A DNA stretch of 64,000 bases from WHTI01 sp963826105 (GCA_963826105.1 CAWGWA010000017.1:43807-107806), one strand, 5' to 3'; positions 43,012-53,115 are shown, counted from the first letter of the stretch. Numbers and translations: made by a program. The notes: generated by a model not told the origin, from the sequence alone.

Positions 43012-44150
43012 AGGCCCTCCATCCGACCGATCACCTCTCGCATCACTTCATCGGTACCGCCGCCGATGCGGAGCAAGCGGGAATCACGCCACGCCCGCTG
43101 AACCGGGAACTCCATCGAGTAGCCGAAGCCTCCGAAGACCTGGAGCGCGCCGTCGGAGACCTTCCAGGCGACCTCGCCGGTCAGCAGTTTGGCCATCGAG
43201 ATCTCCCGTACCGGGTACTCGCCCCGATTGACCTTCCACGCGGCGAGATAGACGAGTTGTTGGGCCGCGTGGACCTCGGTCGCCATGTCGGCGAGGGAGT
43301 GACGCACAGCCTGATGCTTCGAGATCGGCTTGCCGAAGGTGTGGCGTTCCTTGGCGTAAGCGATCGCGGCATCGAGCGTTCGTTGGGCGCCCACGATGGT
43401 GCCGGCCGCGCCGATGAGGCGTTCCCCCTGCAGCTCCCAGGAGATGTTGTAGAACCCCTCGCCCTCGTTGCCGAGAAGGGCATCATCGGCTAGCAGCATG
43501 TCGGTGAACGTGATCTCGGCGGTGTCCGAGGAGTGCATCCCGAGCTTGTCGAGCGTGCGTCTGACCTCGAACCCTGGCGTGTCGGTATCGACGATGAATA
43601 GCGAGATCCCTTGGTGGCCGGCGTCGCGATCGGTCTTCGCCACCAAGGTCATGCAATCGGCGCGCCGCCCGTTGGTGATCCACAGTTTGGATCCGTTGAC
43701 GAGCCAACCACCGTCCACCTTCTTGGCGGTTGTCTTGATCCCGGCGACATCGGAACCCGCGTCCGGCTCGGAGATGCCCAGACAGAAGATCTTCTCGCCG
43801 GCGATCGCCGCAGAGAGGTACTTCTTCTTCTGTTCGTCGGTCCCGAACTTGTGGAGCGGCGGAACCGCCATATCGGTCTGGACCGCGACCGCCATGGCCA
43901 ACCCACCCGAGTTGCAGCGACTCATCTCTTCGGCGAGCACGACGTTGCAGAGGTAGTCCCCTCCACCTCCTCCGTACTCCTCGGGATACGAGAGCCCGAG
44001 GAACCCGAGGTCGCCCATCCGAGAGAAGACCGAGTCGGGGAAATCGCCGTTCGCCTCCCACTCGTCTGCGTGAGGGGCGAGCTCAGCTTCGACGAACGCG
44101 CGGACAGAAGCGCGGAGCTCGTCGTGATGAGGCTCGAAGGGCCAGGCCAT
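43008..44150 (-). CDS. Acyl-CoA dehydrogenase, first copy of pair
   Basis: 380 aa. LGISEPDAGSDVAGIKT, GSKLWITNG, LDKLGMHSSDTAEI, QVFGGFGYSMEFPVQRAWRD and GGTDEVMRE are seen. It differs from its partner at the active-site region, suggesting distinct substrates or a two-subunit enzyme. No CoA ligase or ETF gene is adjacent; the ligase at 19.4-20.8 kb could feed it. Confidence 0.92.
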   Translation of the reverse strand: MAWPFEPHHDELRASVRAFVEAELAPHADEWEANGDFPDSVFSRMGDLGFLGLSYPEEYGGGGGDYLCNVVLAEEMSRCNSGGLAMAVAVQTDMAVPPLHKFGTDEQKKKYLSAAIAGEKIFCLGISEPDAGSDVAGIKTTAKKVDGGWLVNGSKLWITNGRRADCMTLVAKTDRDAGHQGISLFIVDTDTPGFEVRRTLDKLGMHSSDTAEITFTDMLLADDALLGNEGEGFYNISWELQGERLIGAAGTIVGAQRTLDAAIAYAKERHTFGKPISKHQAVRHSLADMATEVHAAQQLVYLAAWKVNRGEYPVREISMAKLLTGEVAWKVSDGALQVFGGFGYSMEFPVQRAWRDSRLLRIGGGTDEVMREVIGRMEGL

Positions 44151-44235
44151 CGTCGCCGCAGCGTATTACGCGAGCGCGTGCCCGGCACAGAACACGCGTC
44201 AACGACTAATTTCTCGGCTCTGTCACGATTGAAGG

Positions 44236-44826
44236 ATGAAGCTGGCAAGGATCATCGTTCCGCTCATCCTGCTCGCGCTGACCGGCGCGGCATGCGCTGA
44301 GGAGGGCGGCGGATCGCCGCTCCAAGTCGAGGAACGCGATACCTCGGATGCCTCGGATCCCGCCTCAAGCGGTGGCGACGGGAACGAGCCTGCCGCTGGA
44401 TCGGGGAAGGACAACGGGCACGACTTCACAGTCGAGACCTTCGACGGTGAGACGTTCACGATGTCCGACCATCGAGGGAAGCCCGTGGTCCTCAACTTCT
44501 GGGAATCGTGGTGCCCGCAGTGCCAGGGCGAGCAGCCCGACATCAACCGGGTGTTCGAGAGGTACAAAGGCGAGGTCGTGTTCATCGGCGTGTCCAACAA
44601 CGACACCGTCGCCGATGGCGAGGCGTACCGCGCCGAATACGAGGTGCCCTACCCGCTCGCTCATGCCCCGAAGGTCTGGGAACAGTTCGAGGTTCCCTAC
44701 CAGCCGGTGACCGCCGTGTTCGATGGAACCGGCGAGGTCGTCGGCTCGGTCGACGGACCGATCAGCGAAGCCACGCTCGTGGAATTGATCGAGAAGGCGT
44801 TGGATGCCACGGGGGCCGGCGGCTAG
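44236..44826 (+). CDS. TlpA-like thioredoxin lipoprotein
   Basis: 196 aa. Lipobox LTGAAC with C20, a Ser/Asp/Gly-rich linker (about 22-62), and a thioredoxin-like domain with WCPQC (C93, C96) and cis-Pro in PYQPVTAVF. Extracytoplasmic thiol-disulphide exchange. It is a second such protein, distinct from the one beside ccdA. Confidence 0.9.
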   Translation: MKLARIIVPLILLALTGAACAEEGGGSPLQVEERDTSDASDPASSGGDGNEPAAGSGKDNGHDFTVETFDGETFTMSDHRGKPVVLNFWESWCPQCQGEQPDINRVFERYKGEVVFIGVSNNDTVADGEAYRAEYEVPYPLAHAPKVWEQFEVPYQPVTAVFDGTGEVVGSVDGPISEATLVELIEKALDATGAGG

Positions 44827-44835
44827 GCTCCGACC

Positions 44836-45288
44836 ATGTCCGCTCCCGATGGTCCCCTCGCATTCCTCCTCGGAACGTGGCGCGGAAAGGGCCGCGGCCA
44901 CTATCCGACCATCGAAGACTTCACCTACGAAGAGAAGACGTCCTTCGCCTCGAACGGGAAGCCGTTCCTGATCTACCGGCAGAGCACCAAGGGGCCCGAC
45001 GGCGATCCCCTGCATGGGGAATCGGGCTACCTGCGTCCGGCCCCCGAGGGCGGGGCCGAGTTCTTCCTCGCGCATCCCTTCGGGGTGGTCGAGGTCTGCG
45101 AAGGGACACTCACCGGCACACGGCTCGACCTCTCCAGCACGACCATTGCCGGCACTTCGACCAAGGAGATCCTCGCCACGCGCCGGGTCATCGAAGTGGT
45201 GGGAGATGAGCTCCACTACGACTTCTACATGGCCGCGGTTGGGAACCCCCTCGAGCACCACCTCGAAGCAACCCTGAATCGCGTCTAG
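44836..45288 (+). CDS. Nitrobindin-like haem protein (FABP fold)
   Basis: 150 aa. Typical start LLGTWRGKGRGHYPTI with YEEKTSF, then PFGVVEV, and a carboxy His in HHLEATLNR that would bind haem. Nitrobindins bind nitric oxide or isomerise peroxynitrite. It begins nine bases after the thioredoxin lipoprotein stop. Confidence 0.86.
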   Translation: MSAPDGPLAFLLGTWRGKGRGHYPTIEDFTYEEKTSFASNGKPFLIYRQSTKGPDGDPLHGESGYLRPAPEGGAEFFLAHPFGVVEVCEGTLTGTRLDLSSTTIAGTSTKEILATRRVIEVVGDELHYDFYMAAVGNPLEHHLEATLNRV

Positions 45289-45890
45289 CGAGCGCGTGCT
45301 TCCCAGGCCCGTCTGATCTGGCGCATGAGCGCGGGATAGACGATGACACGACGGAACGGCTCGATCATCATCATGTAAGCCCGGCCGAGTAAGCCCCGGG
45401 GCTTGACGTAGACCCCCATCTGGCCTCGATACCGGCCTGAGCTCTGTTCGACCCAGGCGAGATGCAGGATGGCGTGCACCGTGGCGTTGGAGATCTCGGC
45501 GGCCCATTCTTGTTCGGTGCGGTACAGCGGGACGAACCCACCGGCAACCTTCAGCTCGTCTCCGAGCCTCGGCTCTTCGGCGGTTCCACGAAGCTCATCG
45601 GGAAGGCGCTCGCGCAGGGTTGTTTCGACACACCCTGGGATGGGGCGTTCCTTAGCGACGTCGTCCCACCCCAACCAACCCCCCACCCGAAGTCGGATCG
45701 TAAAGAGAAGGCGACTGGTCCACGACCCTGCGTCCGTTGGATCGATGGAGGCCGACAGCGCGAGGAAGGAGTCGAACTCCTCGAGAGTCCCCGACGCCGG
45801 GAGCGCCCAAGCATCCTCCAGCCTGAAATCGGGAGCGATCTGAGCGATCACCCAAGGATGCGATTCATGTTCGGAGTTCGGCAGCCTCAC
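45285..45890 (-). CDS. DUF2867-like protein
   Basis: 201 aa from a GTG at 45890, eight bases after the preceding gene. It contains APDFRLEDAWALPASGTLEEF, then LLFTIRLRVGGWLGW and GRAYMMMIEPFRRVIVYP, the pattern I associate with DUF2867 proteins. Function unknown. A longer frame to 46178 would cover the neighbouring gene and is rejected. Four-base overlap at the 3' end with the nitrobindin-like gene on the other strand. Confidence 0.7.
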   Translation of the reverse strand: MRLPNSEHESHPWVIAQIAPDFRLEDAWALPASGTLEEFDSFLALSASIDPTDAGSWTSRLLFTIRLRVGGWLGWDDVAKERPIPGCVETTLRERLPDELRGTAEEPRLGDELKVAGGFVPLYRTEQEWAAEISNATVHAILHLAWVEQSSGRYRGQMGVYVKPRGLLGRAYMMMIEPFRRVIVYPALMRQIRRAWEARAR

Positions 45891-45898
45891 GTGGCCAG

Positions 45899-46309
45899 CT
45901 ACTCCTCGAAGGCCGCCGCGAGTTGAACGCCGAGGAAGGCGGCACCGCCCTCGAGCATCAGGTAGCCCCACCTCTTGAACCTCGGCATGTGCTTGAAGGC
46001 AATAACTGTGCCGATGAAGTCGGCCGCATCGGAGAAAGCCTGCGCCTCGAGCCAGCGGCTGACCGACTTCGAGCGATCGAGCGCCACGAGCGTCCCTAGT
46101 CCGAGAGCGACATCCCGTGCGCCCATGCTGCGAGCAACATGCTTCATGCCTGGCGACGGGTTCGGCTCGCCAGTCCACACGGTGGCGATCCGACCAGGAG
46201 CGATGATCAACGCGATCCCGATAGCGATGCGGCCCGCGGAGAGCATCCGAGCCAGATCCTCTACCTCGACGTCATAGTCCTTCTTCACTCGTTCCAGTAG
46301 CTCACTCAT
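45899..46309 (-). CDS. Small membrane protein, DUF4267-like
   Basis: 136 aa, about four weak hydrophobic segments (ARMLSAGRIAIGIALIIAP, ARDVALGLGTLVAL, DAADFIGTVIAF, GGAAFLGVQLAAAF). Some resemblance to DUF4267; function unknown. Starts eight bases inside the end of the Nudix gene, so probably in the same operon. Confidence 0.65.
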   Translation of the reverse strand: MSELLERVKKDYDVEVEDLARMLSAGRIAIGIALIIAPGRIATVWTGEPNPSPGMKHVARSMGARDVALGLGTLVALDRSKSVSRWLEAQAFSDAADFIGTVIAFKHMPRFKRWGYLMLEGGAAFLGVQLAAAFEE

Positions 46310-46808
46310 CTCTCAGCACCCTTCTAATGAGGTCTCGGTCGTGATCCCAGGCGAAATCGATGGCGTCCAGTTCACTTTCCTCTACCCATCTGAACGATTC
46401 GACGTCATCGGCCGGGGTCGGATCCCCCGCGGCGAGCCGTGCCCGGAAACCGAGGGCCAGGGTCCAGGTGCCGTCATCGCCGTAGCGGTGCGGCGACGCC
46501 TGGATGTAGTCGGCGTCGGTCACGTCGACTTCGACACCGAGCTCTTCCCGAAGCTCACGCTTAACCCCTTCGACCGGCGTCTCGCCCATCTCGAGGAACC
46601 CTCCGGGGATGTCGAAACGGCCCTTCTCCGGATCCATCGCTCGCTGAGTGATCAAGGCCTTGCCGTTCTTGACGATGACGCACCCGGCGGTCGGAGCAGG
46701 GTTCCGGTACCAGCGCCGGCCGCAGGAACACGAGACGCCTCCGTCACTGTCCGGCTCCGGCAATGCGCGACCGCAGTTGGAACAGAAGTGGTAGCGCTCC
46801 TCGGTCAT
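46302..46808 (-). CDS. Nudix hydrolase with zinc ribbon
   Basis: 168 aa. Amino zinc ribbon CSNCG ... CSCG (about 9-29), then the Nudix box GGFLEMGETPVEGVKRELREE in the standard G-x5-E-x7-REUxEE-x-G form. Similar build to NADH pyrophosphatase-like Nudix enzymes, without the NudC-specific tail. Couples by a four-base overlap with the adenosyltransferase gene. Confidence 0.92.
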   Translation of the reverse strand: MTEERYHFCSNCGRALPEPDSDGGVSCSCGRRWYRNPAPTAGCVIVKNGKALITQRAMDPEKGRFDIPGGFLEMGETPVEGVKRELREELGVEVDVTDADYIQASPHRYGDDGTWTLALGFRARLAAGDPTPADDVESFRWVEESELDAIDFAWDHDRDLIRRVLRDE

Positions 46809-47362
46809 CGTTCGCGCGACGGCTCGGCTCGGAGGCCTTGCTCCGCCTCCTCGTAGCGAGCGAGGGCGAAGAGGAGATCGGAGACGCGGTTGAGGTAGCG
46901 AAGGATCTCCGGATCGGGGACCAGGCCGTCGCGGTCCATCGTCACCGCCTGGCGTTCCGCACGGCGGACCGTCGAGCGGGCGAGATCGAGTCCTGCGGAC
47001 GCCATGGTGGCTCCGGGGAGGATGAATTCCTGAGGGAGCGGGTGCGCTTCGATCAAAGCGTCGATGTCGGACTCGGCCGCAGCGGTCATCCCGGGGTCGA
47101 TCTTCGAGACGCCTTTTGTCAGCTTGGCCTGGTTCTCCTCGGAGGTGGCCAGCTGGGCGCCGACGACGAACATCTCGCGCTGGACTCGGACCACGATCGC
47201 CTCACCCTTCGGAGAGAGCCCGCCTGCGCGAGCGACCCCCAGGGCGGACACGGTTTCGTCGAGCGTCCCGTACACCTGGGTCCGAGCGTCGTCCTTCGAC
47301 ACCCGGCCCCCGTAAAGGAGTCCGGTAGTACCGTCGTCGCCCCTTTTCGTGTAGATCCTCAT
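46805..47362 (-). CDS. Cob(I)alamin adenosyltransferase, PduO type
   Basis: 185 aa. MRIYTKRGDDGTTGLLYGGRVSKDD is the PduO signature with TGxxG phosphate contacts; VYGTLDETVSALG, then LPGATMASAGLDLARSTVRRAER and LNRVSDLLFALAR close the active site. Makes adenosylcobalamin, so the organism uses B12 coenzyme. First gene of a four-gene operon. Confidence 0.93.
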   Translation of the reverse strand: MRIYTKRGDDGTTGLLYGGRVSKDDARTQVYGTLDETVSALGVARAGGLSPKGEAIVVRVQREMFVVGAQLATSEENQAKLTKGVSKIDPGMTAAAESDIDALIEAHPLPQEFILPGATMASAGLDLARSTVRRAERQAVTMDRDGLVPDPEILRYLNRVSDLLFALARYEEAEQGLRAEPSRER

Positions 47363-47563
47363 GGTCTCGACACTATCCGAGGGCCATCTCGGCGACCCGC
47401 GAACGGCAGGTGGGGACTAGGGCCTTTTACCCCTACCGCCGGAGCCCGGTCTTTCATATGCTGACCCAGTCCGTACGACAGGGGTAGGACCCCCAAGGCT
47501 TTGCGGATCGCCCGCCTGGCCAAAGGGGACTAGGGGGAAACAACGAAAGGGAGGAAACAGATC

Positions 47564-48655
47564 TTGCGAAAGAGAGGCATTTGGCTCATCGCGATGCTCA
47601 TGGTGTTGTCACTCGTGGCGGCGGCATGCGCCGACGAGGAGCCCAGCGGGAGCGACAACGGCAGTACCGAAGAAGAAGAGCCCCTTCCTGGTGAAGGCTT
47701 CGTTGCCTGCCAGGTGACAGACACCGGTGGCGTCGACGACAAGTCCTTCAACCAGACCGCTTACGAAGGTATGCAGAGGGCTGAAGAAGAGTTGGGTATC
47801 GAGGCTAAGGTCTTGGAGTCGCAGAGTGACGCCGACTTCGAGCCGAACATCAACACGTTCCTCCAGGACGACTGCGACCTCATCGTCACAGTCGGATTCC
47901 TGTTGGGTGACGCTACGGCGGCTGCCGCCGAGGCGAACCCCGACCAGTTGTTCGCCATCGTCGACGTCGACTTCGCCGACGCCGACTTCAACGACGTCAC
48001 CTTCGACAACGCAGCAGAACTTACTTTCTCGACGGATCAGGCCGCGTTCCTGGCCGGCGTTCTCGCGGCAGGTATGTCGGAGAGTGGCGTGCTCGGTACT
48101 TTCGGTGGGCTCAACATCCCGCCGGTCACGATCTTCGAGAACGGTTTCGAAGCCGGCATGAACTACTGGAACGCCGAAGCCGGCGCTGCGGTCGAGCTCA
48201 AGGGTTGGAGTTCTGCCGACCAGGACGGTCTCTTCACTGAGTCGTTCGAGGATCTCGACAAGGGTAAGCAGGTCACCCAGCAGCTTCTCGATGAGGGCGC
48301 CGACATCATCATGCCGGTCGCCGGTCCCGTCGGTCTCGGTTCCGCGGAAGCGGTCCGTGAGGCGGGCAACGCATCGATGATCTGGGTCGACACCGACGGT
48401 TGCGTGAGCGCTCCGGACATCTGCGACCTTCTCCTGACCAGCGTCATGAAGAACATGAACAACGCCGTGTACGACGTCATCGAGGGGGCCGTCAACGACG
48501 CCTTCCAGGGTGGCCTGTACGTCGGAACGCTTGAGAACGAGGGTGTCGGCCTCGCGCCGTACCACGAGTTCGACAGCGTGATCCCCGACGCTCTTAAAGA
48601 GACGATCGAGGAAGTTAGGGCAGGGATCATCGACGGATCTATCCCCGTCAACTGA
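47564..48655 (+). CDS. BMP-family nucleoside-binding lipoprotein
   Basis: 363 aa. Signal peptide with lipobox VAAAC (C22) and the basic membrane protein (BMP/PnrA) fold: VTDTGGVDDKSFNQTAYEG, TVGFLLGDAT, FSTDQAAFLAGVLAAG and GVLGTFGGLNIPPVT. Captures nucleosides for the following ABC transporter. TTG start with AGGGAGG nine bases upstream. Binding residue for purine or pyrimidine cannot be told apart. Confidence 0.92.
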   Translation: MRKRGIWLIAMLMVLSLVAAACADEEPSGSDNGSTEEEEPLPGEGFVACQVTDTGGVDDKSFNQTAYEGMQRAEEELGIEAKVLESQSDADFEPNINTFLQDDCDLIVTVGFLLGDATAAAAEANPDQLFAIVDVDFADADFNDVTFDNAAELTFSTDQAAFLAGVLAAGMSESGVLGTFGGLNIPPVTIFENGFEAGMNYWNAEAGAAVELKGWSSADQDGLFTESFEDLDKGKQVTQQLLDEGADIIMPVAGPVGLGSAEAVREAGNASMIWVDTDGCVSAPDICDLLLTSVMKNMNNAVYDVIEGAVNDAFQGGLYVGTLENEGVGLAPYHEFDSVIPDALKETIEEVRAGIIDGSIPVN

Positions 48656-48711
48656 TCCGATAACCGAATAGCGATGGCAACTACGCCTGGGAGCGGAGTG
48701 GAGCGAAGCCT

Positions 48712-50226
48712 GTGAAGGTTGAACTCCGCGGTGTAACGAAGCGCTTCCCGGGCGTGGTTGCCAATCGCGACGTCAACCTCACCGTCTCCGGCGGTGAGGT
48801 TGTTGCGTTGTTAGGCGAGAACGGTGCGGGAAAGTCGACCTTGATGAACGTCCTCTTCGGCCTTTACGGAGCGACCGAGGGCGAGATCTACATCAACGAC
48901 GAGAAGGCTGTGTTCACGAGCCCTGCCGACGCGATCGCAGCCGGCATCGGGATGGTGCACCAGCACTTCATGCTGATCCCAGTCTTCAATGTGATCGAGA
49001 ACGTCATGCTTGGTCTCGAAGAAACGAAGAGCGGGGGACGGCTCGACGAAGACAAAGCCTCCGAGCGGCTCCGTACGCTCTCGCAGGAACACGGCCTCCA
49101 GGTCGAGCCCTACGCGGTGATCGAGGACCTCCCTGTCGGCGTGCAGCAACGTGTCGAGATCCTAAAGGCGCTCTATCGCAACGCGGACTGCTTGATCCTC
49201 GACGAGCCCACCGCGGTGCTGACCCCCGATGAGATCCGCGACCTGATCCGGGTCATCGAGTCGCTTAAGGATTCGGGCAAGGCGATCATCTTCATCTCGC
49301 ACAAGCTCAAAGAGGTTCTTGAGATCGCCGATCGCATCGTCGTCCTACGGCGCGGCGAGGTCGTCGGCTCGACTACACCTGCGGAGACGAACGAGCAAGA
49401 GCTGGCCACGATGATGGTCGGTCGCGACGTTCAGCTCGAGGTCACGAAGACGCCTTCCGAACCGGGAGCCGCGGTTCTAAGAGTGAGTGACCTGCACGTT
49501 CGTGACGACCGTGACGTCAAGGTCGTGAACGGGGTCAGCTTCGAAGTGAAGGCAAAGGAGATCCTTGCTGTCGCCGGTGTCCAAGGCAACGGACAGACTC
49601 AGCTGATCGAAGCGATCACCGGACTGCGAAGGGTGGAATCCGGCACGGTGGCTCTCGGAGACGAGGATGTCACCGGCGCGTCGCCAGCGAAGCTATTCAA
49701 GATGGACGTTGCTCATATCCCCGAGGACCGCCAGGCCGACGGGATGATCGGCGCGTTCTCGATCAAGGACAACCTGGTACTGAACACCTACCGAGAGCGA
49801 CCGTTCTCGAGGGGCATCTTGACGGATCGATCGGCGATCCAACGATCGGCCACGAAGCTCATCGAGGACTTCGATATCCGTACGCCGTCGGCCGACTCGC
49901 CCGCTTCCACCCTCTCCGGAGGCAATCAGCAGAAGATGATCGTTGCGCGCGAATTCACACACGCGCAGCGCCTCTTGATCGCATCGCAGCCCACGCGCGG
50001 GCTGGACGTCGGTTCGATCCAATACATCCACGCGCGTATCGTCGCTCAGCGCGATGAGGGGGCCGGGGTCCTTCTGGTGTCTTCGGAACTCGACGAGATC
50101 ATGGCGCTCGCCGACCGGATCGCGGTCATGTGCGCGGGGGAGGTCGTAGGAGTCCTCGACCGGGCGGACGCCACACGTGAGAAAGTCGGTCGCCTCATGG
50201 CCGGAGTACGGGACGAGGAAGCATGA
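48712..50226 (+). CDS. Nucleoside ABC transporter ATPase (two domains)
   Basis: 504 aa with tandem nucleotide-binding domains, RbsA/YufO-like. First domain: Walker A GENGAGKST (about 37-45), signature region DLPVGVQQRVEI, Walker B LILDEPT. The second has GVQGNGQTQL, STLSGGNQQKMIVAREF and LLIASQPTRGLD, where the Walker A of the second half is degenerate, as usual. GTG start. Its end overlaps the first permease by four bases. Confidence 0.95.
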   Translation: MKVELRGVTKRFPGVVANRDVNLTVSGGEVVALLGENGAGKSTLMNVLFGLYGATEGEIYINDEKAVFTSPADAIAAGIGMVHQHFMLIPVFNVIENVMLGLEETKSGGRLDEDKASERLRTLSQEHGLQVEPYAVIEDLPVGVQQRVEILKALYRNADCLILDEPTAVLTPDEIRDLIRVIESLKDSGKAIIFISHKLKEVLEIADRIVVLRRGEVVGSTTPAETNEQELATMMVGRDVQLEVTKTPSEPGAAVLRVSDLHVRDDRDVKVVNGVSFEVKAKEILAVAGVQGNGQTQLIEAITGLRRVESGTVALGDEDVTGASPAKLFKMDVAHIPEDRQADGMIGAFSIKDNLVLNTYRERPFSRGILTDRSAIQRSATKLIEDFDIRTPSADSPASTLSGGNQQKMIVAREFTHAQRLLIASQPTRGLDVGSIQYIHARIVAQRDEGAGVLLVSSELDEIMALADRIAVMCAGEVVGVLDRADATREKVGRLMAGVRDEEA

Positions 50227-51362
50227 AGATCCTACGAGCACTACTCGTCCCCACCCTCGCCTTAGTTGCAGCGCTCATCGTCGGTGCACTCGTCATCATC
50301 TTCACCGACCCGGAAACCCTGAGGGCGTGGGCCTCGTTCACGGCGAATCCCGGACGCGCCATCAGCCTGTCGTGGACGGTCGCTTCCGACGCGTACATCG
50401 CGCTCTTCAAGGGTTCTTTCGGAAGTCGATACGCGATCAGCGAGACCCTGGTGAACACCACCCCGTTGCTGCTCGCGGGACTCTCCGTGGGACTCGCGTT
50501 CCGCGCCGGCCTCTTCAACATCGGTGGTGAGGGTCAGATCCTTGCTGGGTTCGTCGGCGCGGTAGCGGTGGGCTTCAGCTGGCCGGACATGCCTGCGATC
50601 ATCCACATCCCCTTAGCTCTACTGGCGGGCGCTATCGCCGGTGCGGGCTGGGGCTTCCTCGCCGGATTCCTGAAAGCGAAGACCGGGGCTCACGAGGTTA
50701 TCTCCACGATCATGCTCAACTTCATCGCGTTGAGCGGCGTCAACTATCTCTTGAAATCCGAATTCTTCCTACGGCCGGGGCGGAGCGACCCCATTTCCAA
50801 GCCGGTCGCCGAGAGCGCCGAACTTCCTACCTTCGCAACCGATCTCCGGGTGCATATCGGGATCCTCATCGCCCTGGCGGTCGCCTGGCTTGTGTGGTGG
50901 CTCCTCTTCCGAACCACCGTGGGATTCGAGTTTCGGTCGGTCGGTAAGAACCCCAGCGCGGCCGCCTACGCTGGCATGAGCGTGGCCGGGACCTACATGC
51001 TGGCGATGGCAGTAGCCGGCGCGCTGACCGGGCTGGCCGGCGCGACTCAGATGCTGGGCCTGAAGAAGTTCCTTAGTCCGGGCTTCTCGGGGTTCGGGTT
51101 CGATGCGATCGCCTTGGCACTCTTGGGCAAGTCGCATCCCGCCGGCATCGTGATGGCCAGCATCCTCTTCGGAGCCTTGCGAGCAGGTGCTCTAACGATG
51201 CAGGCGTCCACCTCAACGCCGATCGACATCATCGTGGTCATCCAGGCCCTGATCATCGCCTTCGTCGCCGCACCGGCCCTAGTGCGTGCGATATTCCGGG
51301 TCAAGCTCCGTGCCAACGAAGGTGAGGCCGAGGGCACTCTGGCGAGGACGTGGGGATCATGA
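50223..51362 (+). CDS. Nucleoside ABC transporter permease 1
   Basis: 379 aa, about 9-10 hydrophobic segments, branched-chain amino acid/nucleoside permease family (BPD_transp_2). FNIGGEGQILAGFVGA and YAGMSVAGTYMLAMAVAGALTG are typical. Coupled to the ATPase and to the second permease by four-base overlaps. Confidence 0.93.
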   Translation: MKILRALLVPTLALVAALIVGALVIIFTDPETLRAWASFTANPGRAISLSWTVASDAYIALFKGSFGSRYAISETLVNTTPLLLAGLSVGLAFRAGLFNIGGEGQILAGFVGAVAVGFSWPDMPAIIHIPLALLAGAIAGAGWGFLAGFLKAKTGAHEVISTIMLNFIALSGVNYLLKSEFFLRPGRSDPISKPVAESAELPTFATDLRVHIGILIALAVAWLVWWLLFRTTVGFEFRSVGKNPSAAAYAGMSVAGTYMLAMAVAGALTGLAGATQMLGLKKFLSPGFSGFGFDAIALALLGKSHPAGIVMASILFGALRAGALTMQASTSTPIDIIVVIQALIIAFVAAPALVRAIFRVKLRANEGEAEGTLARTWGS

Positions 51363-52624
51363 GCAGCCCCTCCGCCACCGTCACAACCTCGAGGATCAGC
51401 CCGACCCGGGCGCGAGGCTTCGGGATCTTCTTCATCCTCCTGGCCGTCGCGATGGCGGTCCTGTTCGGGATGGGCAGTGGTCCCGACAGCTCAACGTTCG
51501 GCCTGAACGGACCCGACCAGTTCGCGGAGTTGCCTACGGTCAAGATCCCTGCGGCGGGAACCGCTTACTTCCTCGCCCTGGTTACCGCGTTCATCGGCGG
51601 CATGCAGCTGGCGCGGGGCTTCGGTAAGAAGATCTATCTCGTTCTCGGTCTCGTCGTCTTCCTCTTTATCTTCGCTTTCCTTGTGTGGGCGACCGAAGAC
51701 AACTCCCTGAACCTTTACGGGATGCTTCAGAGCACACTCTTGCGATCGATACCACTGACCCTCGGGGCATTGTCCGGCGTTCTGTGCGAGAAGGCCGGTG
51801 TCGTGAACATCGCTATCGAAGGAATGATGTTGTTCGCCGCTTTCATGGGCGTCATCATCGGGAGCGCGGTCGGCAACCTATGGGTTGGATTGATCGGCGG
51901 GGCGCTCGCCGGCGGGCTTCTCGCCTCGGTGCTTGCGGTGCTTTCGATCCGCTACCGCGTCGACCAGATCATCGCCGGAACGGTGCTCAATATCTTCGCG
52001 CTCGGTATCACGAGTTATCTAACCGCTCGGGTGCTCGTCGAGTACCAGAATCTCAATAGCCCCGGGACATTCAAGTTGGTCTCGATCCCGATCCTCTCGA
52101 AGATCCCACTGATCGGTCCCTCTGCTGTTCCGAAACAACATCTTCATCTTCCTCACCTTCATCCTCGTCGGCGCGGTGTGGTTCGGCCTCAACAAGACGC
52201 GGTGGGGTCTACGGGTACGTGCGGTCGGTGAACACCCGAAGGCCGCCGACACGGTCGGTATCAACGTCGAGACGGGTCCGGTACCGCAACGTCATCCTCG
52301 GGCGGGGTGGTGGCCGGGCTCGCAGGGGCCTATCTGACCCTCGGGTCCGTCGGCCGCTTCGACGAGAACATGACCGCCGGCAAAGGCTTCATCGCCCTGG
52401 CCGCGATGCTCTTCGGTCGCTACAACCCCGTCGGAGCCTTCGGAGCCGCCCTGGTGTTCGGTTTCGCGGAGTCTCTCCAGAACAAACTGGCGATCCTCAA
52501 TGTGGGGATCCCCTCGGAGCTTCTGGCCATGGCGCCCTATCTGGCGACGCTTCTGGTCGTCGCCGGGGTTGTCGGGCGGACCAGGGTCCCGGCCGCCGAT
52601 GGCGTGCCCTACGTCAAGGAATAA
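51359..52624 (+). CDS. Nucleoside ABC transporter permease 2 (three frameshifts)
   Basis: Starts at ATG 51359 (ATGA overlap). LSGVLCEKAGVVNIAIEGMML and IIAGTVLNIFALG identify the family. The frame is lost at about 52118-52123, then shifts again at the G-runs 52274-52276 and 52300-52302, after which GVVAGLAGAYLTLGSVGRF resumes. Removing one base at each place restores LLFRNNIFIFLTF and VRYRNVILGGVVAG, and a protein of 420 aa. Three single-base insertions close together suggest poor local read accuracy rather than a dead gene. Confidence 0.85.
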
Positions 52625-52689
52625 GCTCCTCGGTGCACCGTGTGACGTCCATCACGGCGCGCCGCCCTAAAAGGGAAGGGACATAACTG

Positions 52690-53094
52690 ATGACCGAAGT
52701 CGTGAACTGGAACGAGCTGCGGAACGAGGCGACCGACGCCGCCAGGCGCGCCTATGCCCCTTACTCCGGTCTTCGGGTCGGAGCCGCGGCGTTACTTGAC
52801 GATGGCGAGATCATCACCGGTTGCAACGTCGAGAACGCGTCCTACGGATTGACCCTTTGTGCCGAGTGCGGGCTCGTGTCAAACCTCTTCGATTCCGGCG
52901 GGGGCCGGATGCTCGCGATCAGCATCGTTGCCGGGGACGGTGACCCCTTGATGCCGTGCGGCAGGTGTCGCCAGATCCTGCTCGAGGTCGGCGGCGCAGA
53001 CCTCCAGGTCGATTCCGATGACGGACCTCGCCGCCTCGATTCGTTGCTGCCCGGTGCCTACACCGACGCCGACCTCGCCGAGAGGAAAGACTAG
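52690..53094 (+). CDS. cdd: Cytidine deaminase
   Basis: 134 aa, tetrameric type. Zinc and catalytic motifs: GCNVENASYGLTLCAECG (Cys and catalytic Glu) and PCGRCRQIL. Turns cytidine and deoxycytidine to uridine forms for the next enzyme. AGGGAAGGGA lies upstream of the ATG. Transport and salvage genes on both sides. Confidence 0.95.
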   Translation: MTEVVNWNELRNEATDAARRAYAPYSGLRVGAAALLDDGEIITGCNVENASYGLTLCAECGLVSNLFDSGGGRMLAISIVAGDGDPLMPCGRCRQILLEVGGADLQVDSDDGPRRLDSLLPGAYTDADLAERKD

Positions 53095-53115
53095 GTGGGG
53101 CAGGTGGGGCACTGA

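Noticed and set aside
44365..45507. 380-residue open frame opposite the thioredoxin and nitrobindin-like genes
   Set aside because: Shadow frame; genes on the plus strand carry a lipobox, WCPQC and nitrobindin motifs.
47363..47563. Possible cobalamin or purine riboswitch between the adenosyltransferase and BMP genes
   Set aside because: No B12-box or purine-aptamer core is present on either strand.
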